A stretch of 64,000 bases of DNA from Chryseobacterium capnotolerans (GCF_021278965.1 NZ_CP065589.1:1059001-1123000), one strand, 5' to 3'. Positions 37,446 to 47,121 are shown, numbered from the stretch's first letter. A program made the numbers and translations. Notes: a model not told the origin generated them from the sequence alone.

Positions 37446-38021
37446 ATGAAGACTTTAGTGATTGTCACACATCCTGAAATTGAAACATCTGTCATTAATA
37501 AAAGATGGATTGAAGAATTGGAAAAAAATCCCGAAAAATACACAGTACATCAATTATACAAAGCATATCCTGACGGAAAAATTAACGTAGCAAAAGAGCA
37601 GGAGCTTATGGAGTCTCATGATAATATTGTATTCCAGTTTCCTTTCTACTGGTTCAGCAGTCCGCCACTTTTGAAGCAATGGCTGGATGAGGTTATCCTG
37701 TATGGTTGGGCTTATGGAAGTAACAGCGGATATAAACTTGCTGGCAAAAAAATGGCGTTAGCGGTTACTGCCGGTATTGATGAAGACGTATACTCTGCTT
37801 CAGGAAAATATAAATATACGATGGAGGAACTTCTTAGACCTTATGAACTAACCTTTGAATATATTAAGGCACAGTATGAAGATCCTTTTGTTTATTACGG
37901 TATAGAGCGTAATCCTTCTGATGAATGGATTGAGAGAAGTGTTCCGATGTATCTTGATTTTTTGGAAGCTCTTTCATGTCAAGCTAAATTAGCCCTTGAT
38001 AGTTGCCAAGACTCTCTTTAA
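37446..38021 (+). CDS. NAD(P)H-dependent flavin oxidoreductase (KefF/MdaB type)
   Basis: A 191-residue flavodoxin-fold protein. Motifs are MKTLVIVTHPEIETSVINKR at the FMN-phosphate end, then IVFQFPFYWFSSPPLLKQWLDEV and GKKMALAVTAGI, which define the NQO1/KefF group that reduces quinones or ring-substituted electrophiles. It is divergent from the HxlR regulator, a common arrangement for electrophile-induced reductases. Confidence 0.88.
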   Translation: MKTLVIVTHPEIETSVINKRWIEELEKNPEKYTVHQLYKAYPDGKINVAKEQELMESHDNIVFQFPFYWFSSPPLLKQWLDEVILYGWAYGSNSGYKLAGKKMALAVTAGIDEDVYSASGKYKYTMEELLRPYELTFEYIKAQYEDPFVYYGIERNPSDEWIERSVPMYLDFLEALSCQAKLALDSCQDSL

Positions 38022-38090
38022 TATTTGTCAATATATTTGTTCCTGTAAATAGTAGAGACGGGGCGAGGTTTTTGTACAGTAAGGTTATAT

Positions 38091-38564
38091 TTAACTGATA
38101 TATTTTGCATTAAAGCGATCCAGGTCTATGGCTTGCTCCTGAAAATATTCTTTAAATGTATCGGATAGTTTCTTGTCTTTAAATTTTACAAGAGTATATC
38201 CGCTATCAAAAGCAATAATTTCCAGAATACCTTCCTGAATTGAAAAATGATTGGATTTCCAAACATTCATATCTTCTGCAGATAATATAGAGAGTAGGGA
38301 GGTATCTGTTTCAACATGATTTGGTATAGCTGATATTATCCCCCAAATGATCTGGGTATTGCTTTGATAAAGTTGTTCAAATTCTTTATAATCCAGATCA
38401 AAAAAATCTCTATCAAAATTGATAGGAAGGGGTTGATCAGATATAAAATCAAGATCAGTCAGAATCCAGCGGTAATGGATAAGATCACCCCATATAGGTT
38501 TTAAAACTTCTTTAAGATTGGTATGAAATTGTACTTTTTTTGTACTTCTGATAACCCAGTTCAT
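38091..38564 (-). CDS. Cytosolic protein of unknown function
   Basis: A 157-residue protein without signal or membrane segment. It is rich in Trp, Asp and Phe (LIHYRWILTDLDFIS, FDLDYKEFEQLYQSN), the composition of small Bacteroidota and Firmicutes immunity-like or SMI1/DUF-type proteins, but no family is certain. It starts three bases after the stop of the DUF2199 gene, so the two form a pair. Confidence 0.55.
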   Translation of the reverse strand: MNWVIRSTKKVQFHTNLKEVLKPIWGDLIHYRWILTDLDFISDQPLPINFDRDFFDLDYKEFEQLYQSNTQIIWGIISAIPNHVETDTSLLSILSAEDMNVWKSNHFSIQEGILEIIAFDSGYTLVKFKDKKLSDTFKEYFQEQAIDLDRFNAKYIS

Positions 38565-38567
38565 TTA

Positions 38568-39065
38568 TTATCTATTTAAAACCCTGTTAATTCTCTTTTC
38601 GGCCTCTTCTTTTGTAATTCCATTATAAAAATCATCTACAAAAGGATGCTCATAGCTTTGGTGCGGAAAAACAAATGGCCGTCCAATAGAATTGTCAACC
38701 ACCACCGTGGTAGGAAGACTTTCTTGGAAATCATAATCTGGGAGATAGGTATTAAGCCATCCGAAATATTCAGCTTTAAATTCTTTATTATCGTAGTTTT
38801 CTACATATTCATTGAAGTTCTTTTCACTTAAAGAAACCCAGACTCCATATTCAAGATCTCTGCAGTCATCAGTAACCTCTTGTACTAAAACAGTCCGTAT
38901 AAATCTATGGGTGTCCTCAGGAGTTTTAACTACACAAAGATCCGGTGTAAGTTCAGCATTTTTCAGTTCCTCATCAGGTAAACAGGAATAAAAATAAGGG
39001 GAATTATAAGCTAATGCAGGCCAGTCTTCTTTTTCTTCACCACAGCATTCACAGATGTATTTCAT
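38568..39065 (-). CDS. DUF2199 domain protein with CxxC zinc-like motif
   Basis: A 165-residue protein. It opens with CECCGEEKEDWPALAY, the cysteine pair of DUF2199, and ends with IGRPFVFPHQ, HPFVDDFYNGIT and EEAEKRI, the family's second signature. The function of this family is unknown. It is paired with the downstream unknown gene (3-base gap), similar to small two-gene units seen near toxin-immunity loci, though no toxin is seen here. Confidence 0.75.
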   Translation of the reverse strand: MKYICECCGEEKEDWPALAYNSPYFYSCLPDEELKNAELTPDLCVVKTPEDTHRFIRTVLVQEVTDDCRDLEYGVWVSLSEKNFNEYVENYDNKEFKAEYFGWLNTYLPDYDFQESLPTTVVVDNSIGRPFVFPHQSYEHPFVDDFYNGITKEEAEKRINRVLNR

Positions 39066-39103
39066 GATTTATTTTGCTTTTCAGCTAAAATACTTAAAAA
39101 TCC

Positions 39104-40689
39104 TTATCCTACCGTAGGGGTATCCTCTTCCTTAAGTATTTTTTTCTCTTTGATGCTAAGCATCATGCGCTCATACTTATATTTCTCCCAGTCAAATTGG
39201 TTCAGGAAATCAAGGGCTGCCTGAAAGCCTCTGTTGAAAAGGTCCTCTTTCTCTTCCTTTTTCATAAAGAAATTGAGCCAGCTGCTGGTTCCACAATTAA
39301 CGGTTTGTATGCTGTACAGGCGGTAGAAACTATGTTTGGTAAGAAAAACTTTGTCATTGAATCCCTGTAAAGTACTGATGATATTTCCGGCATAGCTGAA
39401 AGGAGTTTTGAGAATTTCCTCACTCGTTTTTCCTCTTTCAGAAAGAAGATCAGAATCACTTGTGAGCTGCACTCCAAAAAGAGGCATCCTTGGATAAAAA
39501 ACTTCATCTGCATGAAACAGATCAATAGGGAAATTGGAAATACTCCCACCATCAATAAAAACTCCGACAGGATTAATATCTTCCTGTTTCGTATTCATCC
39601 AGAATTTCCAGGCATATTTTACAGAACTATCATCCTTATTGATTCTTTTCTGAAAAGGCTCAAAGAAAAAAGGAACAGACATGGATGCTCTCACAAACTC
39701 TGCTGGACTTATATGTTTCAGTTCCTCTTCAGACCAGTATAAATTGGCCATAGTAGGCAATTCTACCTTTATTTTGGCATTAATATCTGTGGTAATTACT
39801 ACATATTCAGATCGAAGAAGGTAAAAAGGATTGTTTTTATAATAATCATTATTCACAGCACTATCGTAGAAGATCTTATATCTTGTATGATCAATATGTT
39901 CCAGATTTTTATCCTTGATTTTTTCAATACCGGCTAAAGTGATATTATAATATTCCTGCCCGTTTCCATAGCGGTAGTTGAGGTTGAGGCCGTACTCCTT
40001 TTGTATAAACTTCTCATTAAGATTGGCTACTGTTTTAATCCCAAAATTATCCAAAGCCGTTTTCATGGTATTCTGGAAAACATTCCCTGGATTAAGTCCG
40101 CTATTTTCCTTTCTGAAGTTGTTGTATAATTTTTTGATACAGAAAAAAGAATGATTGCCGGAATCAAAGGAATTAAAAACATCAGTTTGGCACTTAGGAT
40201 ACTTCCGGAAGGAGCTGCAAAGGGAATACTCACAAGAATAATGAATAAAATAGCGCCAATAACCGCATTGATCTTGAAGAAGTTTTTATTGTTCAGCATG
40301 GCATGGAGGGTCGTTTTTACATACGTTTTTCCATCCATAAAATCAGCAAAATCCCAGCTGAAAAGAATCTCTTTAATAAGCTCGCTTTTAGGTTCTTCCT
40401 TGGTCTTACAGGCCGCAATAAGCATAGTGTTAATAGCTCCGGCACTGGTTCCTGCAATTTTCAGAAAACGAATTCCAAAAATCTCCAATCCATAAAGATA
40501 GCCTACCAGCGCACTTCCCCAAACTCCACCGCCTTCCTGTACAAATTCTATATACTGATTGCCTTTCGCGTCCAGAAGATCAGAAAATTCTTTGGCAGAA
40601 ATATTCTCATGCAAAGCAATAAGTTTATCCTTAGAAGCTTGTGAAAGAGAGTCATCCTGTAGAATTTTATTAAGATCTTCAGTTTTCAT
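39104..40689 (-). pseudogene. Patatin-like phospholipase with a membrane insert, one frameshift
   Basis: About 528 residues when repaired. Oxyanion motif GGGVWG at 53-58, nucleophile elbow GTSAG with Ser82, and the dyad Asp in FIDGGSISNFPIDLF. Between the Ser and Asp parts are two adjacent hydrophobic segments (AVIGAILFIILVSIPFA, LMFLIPLIPAIILFSV), so the enzyme is probably bound to the inner membrane. The break is the T6 run at 40130-40135; seven A's in the coding sense give KKLYNNFRKENSGLNPGN. Predicted activity is acyl hydrolysis of membrane lipids. Confidence 0.85.
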
Positions 40690-40988
40690 GGTCTCTGATT
40701 TTCTGTTTGTAATATTTTGTTTTGGTTATTGCAAACCGTAAGGCAAGCAATCTCTAAATTACTATTTATTTGGAAACCATAAGACTATTTTTATAATAAA
40801 GATTGATGATCTTTTTATTTAGAACATAACTAAGGATACTGCTATATCGAACTCTCTCTCAGATCATGGAAATTAAGTAGATTTTTCCAGAGTCATCTGC
40901 GTAATCTGTGTGATCTGCGAGAAATATAATTTCGATGGTCAATTTTAATCATAGATTACAATCCAAGAAGTCTTTTATGATTAGAAAA
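40690..40988. repeat. Intergenic region with dispersed-repeat fragments
   Basis: No ORF. CATCTGCGTAATCTGTGTGA followed by TCTGCGAGAA near 40894-40922 is repeated in part at 56532-56548 (AATCTGCGAGA). GATGGTCAATTTTAATCATAG (40935-40955; 21 bases, read as GATGGTCAATT plus tail) resembles the inverted copy at 47591. Confidence 0.4.
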
Positions 40989-41888
40989 TCACCACTGTCT
41001 GCGTCTCACATAGATAAATGTACTGATGACAACCAGTGCCATACCGCCTAACGTAAAGTAATAGCCATATTTATGATGAAGCTCCGGCATATTATCAAAA
41101 TTCATCCCGTAGACTCCAGCAATAAAGGTAATCGGTAAGAAATAGACTGAATAAATGGCCAACACTTTCATGACCTGATTCGCTTTCTGATCCGAAAGGG
41201 CCAGAAACATCGAAATAAGGTTGGTAATCTGGATATTCAAATGGTCAAAATCGGCCACTACATCCTTATGTTTATCCTTTAAATCCACAGTCTCAGAATC
41301 CTGAAGATCCAATAGTTTAAACTTATCAATAGCATCAGTGGAAATAACCAACACCCGTGAATTTAATCCTGATTTTCTTTTCAGTTTGTACAGTCTTCGG
41401 ATCTGGCTTGTATGGTTGGTGTTTTTAAGGAAGATTTCATTTTCAATATTGTCCATAGTTTCCAATAAACTCACTGATTCATCATCAAAGCTTTTCATAA
41501 TCAATATGGCGATCATTAAAGCTATTTTCTGGGGAGTGGCTTCTTCTTGTGTGAGCGTTAGTTTTTTCTTGGTTTCAGAAATACTTCTGGTTTTCATCCT
41601 GTGGATGGTGATAATAGTTTTATCCAGAATGAAAATCGCGATCTTTGTACTAATGTCGCTGATGGTATTCAGGTTTTTTCTTTCCAGTTCGGTACTTTCA
41701 CGGAGAAGAAAAAACTTTACATTCCCGTCTTCCTCATATTTGGGAAGGTGATTGGGGTCTATGGTGTCTTCCAGAAGAAGGTTGTTGATTTCGTATCGTT
41801 CATGAAGGAACTTCAGGTCTTCCGCAGTAGGAGCCTCTACATCTACCCATTCACAGTGGGTACTTCTGTATATTGTATCAATTGGCAT
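40989..41888 (-). CDS. corA: CorA-type magnesium/cobalt channel
   Basis: A 299-residue protein. It has a long N-terminal cytoplasmic domain of strands and helices, the stalk helix, and two C-terminal membrane helices. The pore signature GMN is at 261-263 (VYGMNFDNMPEL). The end RRRQW is basic, as in CorA. It moves Mg2+ or other divalent metals across the inner membrane. It is divergent from fabH. Confidence 0.93.
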   Translation of the reverse strand: MPIDTIYRSTHCEWVDVEAPTAEDLKFLHERYEINNLLLEDTIDPNHLPKYEEDGNVKFFLLRESTELERKNLNTISDISTKIAIFILDKTIITIHRMKTRSISETKKKLTLTQEEATPQKIALMIAILIMKSFDDESVSLLETMDNIENEIFLKNTNHTSQIRRLYKLKRKSGLNSRVLVISTDAIDKFKLLDLQDSETVDLKDKHKDVVADFDHLNIQITNLISMFLALSDQKANQVMKVLAIYSVYFLPITFIAGVYGMNFDNMPELHHKYGYYFTLGGMALVVISTFIYVRRRQW

Positions 41889-41908
41889 AGAGTAAAAATA
41901 CTAATATT

Positions 41909-41942
41909 TTGAAATACTATGTTTTAAATAAGTTTATCTTTG
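41909..41942 (+). promoter_or_regulatory. Bacteroidota promoter of fabH
   Basis: TTG at 41909-41911, a 23-base spacer, then TATCTTTG at 41935-41942, 20 bases before the ATG. Confidence 0.6.
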
Positions 41943-41961
41943 CCAAAATTATTAAAACTAT

Positions 41962-42984
41962 ATGATTAAAAGTACAATAAAAGGTGTGGGATTTTATGTT
42001 CCAGATAACGTTGTTACAAATGATGATTTAGCCAAACTGATGACAACCAATGATGAATGGATTACGGAAAGAACAGGCATCAAGGAACGAAGACACAGAA
42101 AAAACAGAAATGATTCTCAGGAAACGGCTGCTTACTTAGGATTCAAAGCATCAGAAAAAGCCATTGAAAAAGCAGGTTTAACGGCTAAAGATATCGATTA
42201 TATTGTTTTTGCAACCCTTTCACCGGATTATTATTTTCCTGGTTGTGGAGTGTTGCTTCAGGACATGCTGGGATGTGATACCATCGGAGCATTAGATGTA
42301 AGAAACCAGTGCTCAGGATTTGTATATTCTATGAGTGTTGCCAACGCTTTTATCAAATCAGGAACCTATAAAAATATCCTTGTGGTAGGAGCAGAAGTTC
42401 ATTCTTTCGGATTAGATTTTTCTGATGAAGGAAGAGGGGTTTCTGTTATTTTCGGAGATGGAGCAGGAGCAGTAGTGCTTTGTGCAACTGAAGATGAAAA
42501 TGCAGGAGATATTCTGGCCATGAATATGCACTCTGAAGGAAAATATGCCGATGAACTGTGTACACAGTTCCCGGGTTCTAAGTTCGGATGGAGCGATAGA
42601 ATGAGAAAAGAACCGGAAAATGTAACCAATAAAGAAGTATATCCTATTATGAACGGAAACTTCGTATTCAAACATGCGGTAACAAGATTTCCTGAAACGA
42701 TGATGGAAGCTTTGAATAAAGCTGGGAAAACAGTAGAAGATCTTGATATGTTTATTCCTCATCAAGCTAACCTTAGAATTGCTCAGTTTGTTCAGCAAAA
42801 ATTTGGGTTACCGGATGAGAAAATATTTAATAACATCCAGAAATACGGGAATACAACGGCTGCTTCTATTCCAATTGCTTTAAGTGAAGCTATTGAACAA
42901 GGGAAAATCAAAAGGGGAGATTTAGTTCTTCTTTCTGCTTTTGGAAGCGGATTCACTTGGGGAAGTGTTCTTTTTGAATATTAA
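41962..42984 (+). CDS. fabH: 3-oxoacyl-[acyl-carrier-protein] synthase III
   Basis: A 340-residue enzyme that condenses an acyl-CoA with malonyl-ACP to begin fatty-acid synthesis. The catalytic triad is readable: Cys117 (NQCSGFVYS), His267 (IPHQANLRI) and Asn297 (KYGNTTAASIP). The N terminus is KGVGFYVPDNVVTNDDLA. It is monocistronic with promoter and terminator. There is no fab cluster around it. Confidence 0.93.
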   Translation: MIKSTIKGVGFYVPDNVVTNDDLAKLMTTNDEWITERTGIKERRHRKNRNDSQETAAYLGFKASEKAIEKAGLTAKDIDYIVFATLSPDYYFPGCGVLLQDMLGCDTIGALDVRNQCSGFVYSMSVANAFIKSGTYKNILVVGAEVHSFGLDFSDEGRGVSVIFGDGAGAVVLCATEDENAGDILAMNMHSEGKYADELCTQFPGSKFGWSDRMRKEPENVTNKEVYPIMNGNFVFKHAVTRFPETMMEALNKAGKTVEDLDMFIPHQANLRIAQFVQQKFGLPDEKIFNNIQKYGNTTAASIPIALSEAIEQGKIKRGDLVLLSAFGSGFTWGSVLFEY

Positions 42985-43036
42985 TCAGGTAAGAGATTAT
43001 ATGGCAACTCAAAAGATTGCCCAACAAAAAAATAAA

Positions 43037-43064
43037 AAAACCGCAGAACTGTCTGCGGTTTTTT
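43037..43064. terminator. Terminator between convergent fabH and the thioredoxin gene
   Basis: AAAACCGCAG and CTGCGGTTTT with A-run before and T-run after, so it can serve both strands. Confidence 0.85.
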
Positions 43065-43086
43065 ATTTTATATTTTCACTTGTAAA

Positions 43087-44247
43087 TTAAAGGCTTTTCA
43101 ATAATTTCTCGGTATCAGAAGAGTCCTGGCCTTCATTTTTCGCCAGTTCAATAGCTTTTTCAGCCCATAATTTTGCATTTTTCTTATCACCAATCTTATG
43201 ATATAGGTTTGCCAGGGTATCTGTATTGGCAAAGCTTTGATCTTTCTTTACAGATTCCTGTGCCCAGACTACAGCTTTTTCTAGGGATTCTTTATTACTT
43301 ACATTTTCAAAAAAGTTCCATGCTGCTGAGTTCAGTTCATTAGAACCTGCCTTGGAGTAATCTTGATATACTTCTAAGGTAAGTTTTTCATAAAGAGCGA
43401 CGTCTTTATTTTTTAAAGCTCTGCTGGCTTTTAGTTTTTTTAATAATCTTTCTGCATTGTCTTTGCTTACCAACTTCTGAGCTTCTGTAATGAAGTACTG
43501 ATCATCCCAGGTCTTTGTATCCGGGTTATAAGCCTTTTTAGTAATGGTGCTCATTTGGAAGTTCTGATTGAATTTTTCATATCTGTCATCAGGGAAAAGT
43601 TTCGAAATCTCTGATTTCTTGTTCTGAAAGATCTTATATAAAGGGCTTTCAGTAGTCTGTATACCTGAAATAAGCAATTGAGCATCCTCCTGGTCCATCG
43701 TTGGCTTCACTTGGAAATAACGGCTCAGGACTTTTTCTGCAAATTCAGCATCATTATAAATGGTAAGCTCTGCCAGGTTTTTTAAAAATACTGGATCCTT
43801 TTCTCCTTTTTCAAATTGTTGTTTTAAAGAAGTCAATCTTTTGCTCGGATCTCCAGCATCCATTGCAAACTGAATGAAATCTTTTTCTTCTACATATCCT
43901 AATGTTCTGTGTATAGCTTCACCATTTCCATCTATAAATAAATAGGTAGGGAATGCTTTTACATTATATTTTTTGGCAAGTTCTATTCCTTCCCCTTTTT
44001 CCATATCAATTTTAGCATTGATAAAGTGGGTATTATAATAATCACCTACAGCTTTTAGAGGAAAAATATTTTTTACCATTAACTTACATGGTCCACACCA
44101 TGATGCGTACGCATCTACAAAGATCAGTTTGTTTTCTTTTTTAGCTTTGGCAAGGATAGAGGCAAAATTGCCGTCCTCAAATTTGATGCCTTGTGCCCAG
44201 GCCAATGCACCTATAAATAGAGTAGAAAGTATTGCTATCTTTTTCAT
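43087..44247 (-). CDS. Secreted thioredoxin-fold protein with C-terminal TPR-like region
   Basis: 386 residues from the ATG at 44247, chosen because it yields a signal peptide (MKKIAILSTLFIGALAWAQ). The thioredoxin domain (about 20-130) has the active-site motif SWCGPCKLM and the cis-Pro segment NVKAFPTYLFID. The remaining 250 residues are helical and end in a TPR-like repeat (ANLYHKIGDKKNAKLWAEKA). It should work in the periplasm as a disulfide reductase or isomerase. Confidence 0.88.
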   Translation of the reverse strand: MKKIAILSTLFIGALAWAQGIKFEDGNFASILAKAKKENKLIFVDAYASWCGPCKLMVKNIFPLKAVGDYYNTHFINAKIDMEKGEGIELAKKYNVKAFPTYLFIDGNGEAIHRTLGYVEEKDFIQFAMDAGDPSKRLTSLKQQFEKGEKDPVFLKNLAELTIYNDAEFAEKVLSRYFQVKPTMDQEDAQLLISGIQTTESPLYKIFQNKKSEISKLFPDDRYEKFNQNFQMSTITKKAYNPDTKTWDDQYFITEAQKLVSKDNAERLLKKLKASRALKNKDVALYEKLTLEVYQDYSKAGSNELNSAAWNFFENVSNKESLEKAVVWAQESVKKDQSFANTDTLANLYHKIGDKKNAKLWAEKAIELAKNEGQDSSDTEKLLKSL

Positions 44248-44541
44248 AAAAAACGTTTTGTTTCCTGCAAATGTAATAAATATGATGACATTTAAGTTGT
44301 TCACATTGAAAATAATTATTGAAGAACTTTATTTTTAATACAGATATAGGCTTATATGAAAGAAAACCATCCATTGTTTTGGACTAATTATTAAAATTAA
44401 TGTAAATGCTTATTTTAGTTAAATGATTAAATTTCAATAGAATATTTTAATAAAAAGTAAAATATTACTAATTTTGTAGAAAACAAAAAGACACCCGTGA
44501 GAAAATGATGAGTTATTATAAAAATAATAATTTGTTTTTTT

Positions 44542-46163
44542 ATGTCTAATAATCTATTGAAACTTCTGCTCTTGCTGGTCACAGCAATCTCCATATCTGC
44601 CCAGAAAAAAAACAACTTCGATCAAGCGTGCGAAAGAACTTCCTCTATCACTGCCTATAAAGATTTACCGAAGGCCATTAAAACAGCCGATTCTCTTTAT
44701 AGGGTTGCTCATCAGCCATTAGAAAAAGTGAAAAGTTTGATGCTGTCCTCAGAGCTTTATCATCATGGAGGTGATCTTAAAAAAGCAATATGCTATAGTG
44801 AAAATGCCCACTCATTAATTGAGCAGGCTCATGATAAGGAATGGATGGCCCGCGTATGCAAATTATTAGCGAGACAATATAGACAGGTAGGGTTATACGA
44901 AAGAGCTAAAAAATATATTATTAAAGGTCTGGGAGCTTCCCGAGAAATTTCCAATTTCCAAAACAGTAATGAAGTTGAAGGCCTTCTGAATCAAGAAATG
45001 GCCTTTTATGAAATGGAGGTTGGAAACTATGTAAATGCAATACAATACATCGAGTTTTCCTTAAAGAATTTTGGAAAAATAGACAGCCAGAATGAAGATA
45101 GGACCGAAGCTGCTTCTTATCAGCTGCTGGGAGATGTTTATTTTAAACTTAATGATTATGCTGTTTCTGAAAATTATTACAGGAAAGCAGAGGATTTGCT
45201 TAAGGCCGGAAGCTGTACCCTTGGTTTAGTTTATAATGGGCTGGGAGGAATTCGGGTAAAGCAAAAGAATTGGAAAGATGCGGAACTATATCTTAAAAAG
45301 GCTGAAAACATTGCTGATACTTCACGAAGTTTGAAGCTTAAAAAAGCTGTTTACTCTAATATCAATGATTATTATGAGGGCATAGGAGATAATTTTAAAG
45401 CATCTTTATATGCTGTAAAGTATGTAAGGGCTTATGACAGTATTGAAGTCCGTAATCAAGGATTCTCCGGAAAGAGTAAAGAAGTAGCGAAAATCAATAA
45501 AGGAAACGGGCAAATGAATGTGGCTAAAAATGCAGCCATCATCATATTGTTTGTTTCATTGGTAGGCTTAATCATCTTTTTCAGAAGAAGACAAAAAGAC
45601 AGTTTACAAAGCTGAGAAATATTATAAGAACCCAAATGAGTGTAACAAACAGTTATAAGGGATCTTTACTAAGACAGCCTGTAAATTCTGAGTTTTCTAA
45701 TATATCCGTAGAAGAAATAGATGAAAAAGATTCTGAAGCAGATCGAAAGAGGAATGATTCTCTCATGACCTCCGAAACCGAAACTAAACTGCTTGAACTT
45801 CTTGATGAGTTTGAAAAAGGTGATCTTTATAATAATAAAGGAATGTCACTTTCATTTTTAGCCGGAGAACTCAATACCAATACCAAATATCTTTCTTATG
45901 TAATCAATCAGCACAAAAATGCAGATTTCAAGACATATATCAATAGATTAAGAATCAATTATATTGTAGATAAACTTATCAATGATGACAAGTACAGGCA
46001 ATATAAAATCAGTATTCTGGCTGATGAGTGTGGTTTTTCTTCACATAGTAAATTTGCAGCAGTATTTAAGGCGGTTACAGACTTTTCACCATCAGCATAT
46101 ATTAAACATCTTGATGCTGAAAATCAGTTAGATAAAAATGTTCATTTTCGTGAAAACGATTAA
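44542..46163 (+). pseudogene. TPR-membrane-AraC-HTH one-component regulator, one frameshift
   Basis: About 540 residues when repaired: signal peptide (MSNNLLKLLLLLVTAISISA), a periplasmic TPR array (about residues 60-310), one membrane helix (AAIIILFVSLVGLIIFF), a linker, and a cytoplasmic AraC-type HTH (SLSFLAGELNTNTKYLSYVI; ISILADECGFSSHSKFAAVF). The break is an A5 run at 45593-45597; six A's give RRRQKRQFTKLRNIIRTQM, joining both frames. This type senses outside and binds DNA inside. TAATTTTG at 44469-44476 is a candidate -7 box. Confidence 0.82.
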
Positions 46164-46225
46164 AAAGAAATAGCTTGTTATATTCTGTCTTACTATTTTC
46201 GCGAAAATGGATAACCTATTGTTTT

Positions 46226-46253
46226 TTGTAAGACTGCTGCAATCCTATCTTTG
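46226..46253 (+). promoter_or_regulatory. Promoter of an orphan transcription unit
   Basis: TTG at 46226-46228, a 17-base spacer and TATCTTTG at 46246-46253 fit the Bacteroidota consensus. No annotated gene follows; the unit would end at the hairpin near 46500. Confidence 0.55.
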
Positions 46254-46337
46254 CGACAATGTTACGGGAATGATTACAATCATATTACACTTTATCTATT
46301 TTATTTTTGAAAGCATTGTCTTTTTACTGAAATAAAT

Positions 46338-46463
46338 ATGACTACCCACAACAAACGAAACCATGAAACTTCAGATATGGAACACGTGCATATTTCGTTT
46401 TTGATGAAATTGTCACGGTTCCTCTTTTTATCTGCAAAAGAAAATATTCTGATTAGAATATGA
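46338..46463 (+). CDS. Possible 41-residue small protein in an orphan unit
   Basis: ATG at 46338 opens MTTHNKRNHETSDMEHVHIS, then a hydrophobic stretch (FLMKLSRFLFLSA) and a stop. It lies between a good promoter and a terminator-like hairpin. It could be a real small membrane-interacting protein or a chance frame in a small RNA. No family is recognised. Confidence 0.3.
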   Translation: MTTHNKRNHETSDMEHVHISFLMKLSRFLFLSAKENILIRI

Positions 46464-46476
46464 TTATACAGTATAA

Positions 46477-46503
46477 TCGGGGTTGATTGCCCGGTTTTTT
46501 TCA
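46477..46503 (+). terminator. Terminator-like hairpin of the orphan unit
   Basis: CGGGG-TTGATTG-CCCGG followed by a T7 run, 14 bases past the small frame's stop. Confidence 0.6.
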
Positions 46504-46519
46504 GTCAAGTTTTTTAAGT

Positions 46520-46548
46520 GCAAATCCACAGAATATCTGTGGATTTGC
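46520..46548. terminator. Strong hairpin after the small lipoprotein gene
   Basis: GCAAATCCACAG and CTGTGGATTTGC form a 12-bp perfect stem with a 5-base loop, four bases from the stop of the minus-strand lipoprotein gene. Confidence 0.75.
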
Positions 46549-46552
46549 GATT

Positions 46553-46761
46553 TTATTTCACTTTTGTACTGTCGGTTTTTGTTTTTGAAGTATCTGGAGT
46601 TGCGGGTGCAGGCTCAGAATTAGCCACAGCAGAGTCACCCATTCTGTTTCTTAAGGAGTCTTTGTTGTGAGCATCTTTAAACTCCTCTCTTTTTCTTTGT
46701 TTTGAGCACAACTTCCAAGAAAAAGTAGTCCAAGAACTGCTCCTATCCATAATTTTTTCAT
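46553..46761 (-). pseudogene. Small lipoprotein of about 69 residues, one frameshift
   Basis: The true start is the ATG at 46761: MKKLWIGAVLGLLFLGSCAQ gives a lipoprotein signal with lipobox LGSC. A T5 run at 46690-46694 shifts the frame; with one more base the chain continues NKEKREEFKDAHNKDSLRNR and ends in a Ser/Thr/Pro/Lys tail (TSKTKTDSTKVK). It matches the next gene (47122) in length, signal and tail composition. Its -7 box TATATTTG is at 46785-46792, eight bases from the heptamer array. Confidence 0.65.
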
Positions 46762-46799
46762 AATAATACTTTTTTGATGTTAATCAAATATAATCATTT

Positions 46800-46881
46800 A
46801 AGATAAAAGATAAAAGATAAAAGATAAAAGATAAAAGATAAAAGATAAAAGATAAAAGATAAAAGATAAAAGATAAAAGAT
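46800..46881. repeat. Heptamer tandem array, 11 copies of AAAAGAT
   Basis: The same unit as at 31294-31459 but with 11 copies, again followed by AAAAGATCTTGTC and TTAAACAAC. It covers the position expected for the -33 element of the minus-strand lipoprotein promoter. Confidence 0.95.
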
Positions 46882-46998
46882 CTTGTCGTTAAACAACTAT
46901 TTATTATCAGTATGCATATCCGTCGGATATCAACATCAATAGGGGTGGGCTTTAGCCCTATCAATACATAAAATAACACATTCTATTGGCTTTAGCCA
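46882..46998. repeat. Palindromic part of the second composite repeat
   Basis: CTTGTCGTTAAACAAC, an ATATCC/GGATAT hairpin, ATCAACATCAATAGG and GGTGGGCTTTAGCCC follow the array in the same order as at 31460-31530. A second GGCTTTAGCC copy lies near 46988. Confidence 0.7.
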
Positions 46999-47064
46999 AA
47001 ACCTAAAATGATATATCATTATTTAATTACAATATGTAGGTTTTATTCATCAATTTTCAACAAA

Positions 47065-47096
47065 AAAATCTGCAGTGCTTTCAACTGCAGATTTTC
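47065..47096 (-). terminator. Terminator of the second small lipoprotein gene
   Basis: AAAATCTGCAGT and ACTGCAGATTTT form a 12-bp stem with a T-run on the minus strand. Confidence 0.85.
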
Positions 47097-47121
47097 CATT
47101 TTAAATTAAACGTATATAATA

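Noticed and set aside
38091..39065. Toxin-immunity pair
   Set aside because: The two small genes are paired and one is DUF2199, but no toxin, polymorphic-toxin domain or secretion tag is next to them.
45636..46163. Stand-alone AraC-type HTH gene
   Set aside because: One added A at 45593-45597 joins it in frame to the upstream TPR-membrane gene without any intervening stop.
46794..46979. Minus-strand frame with FYLLSFI repeats at the second array
   Set aside because: Same artefact as at the first array.
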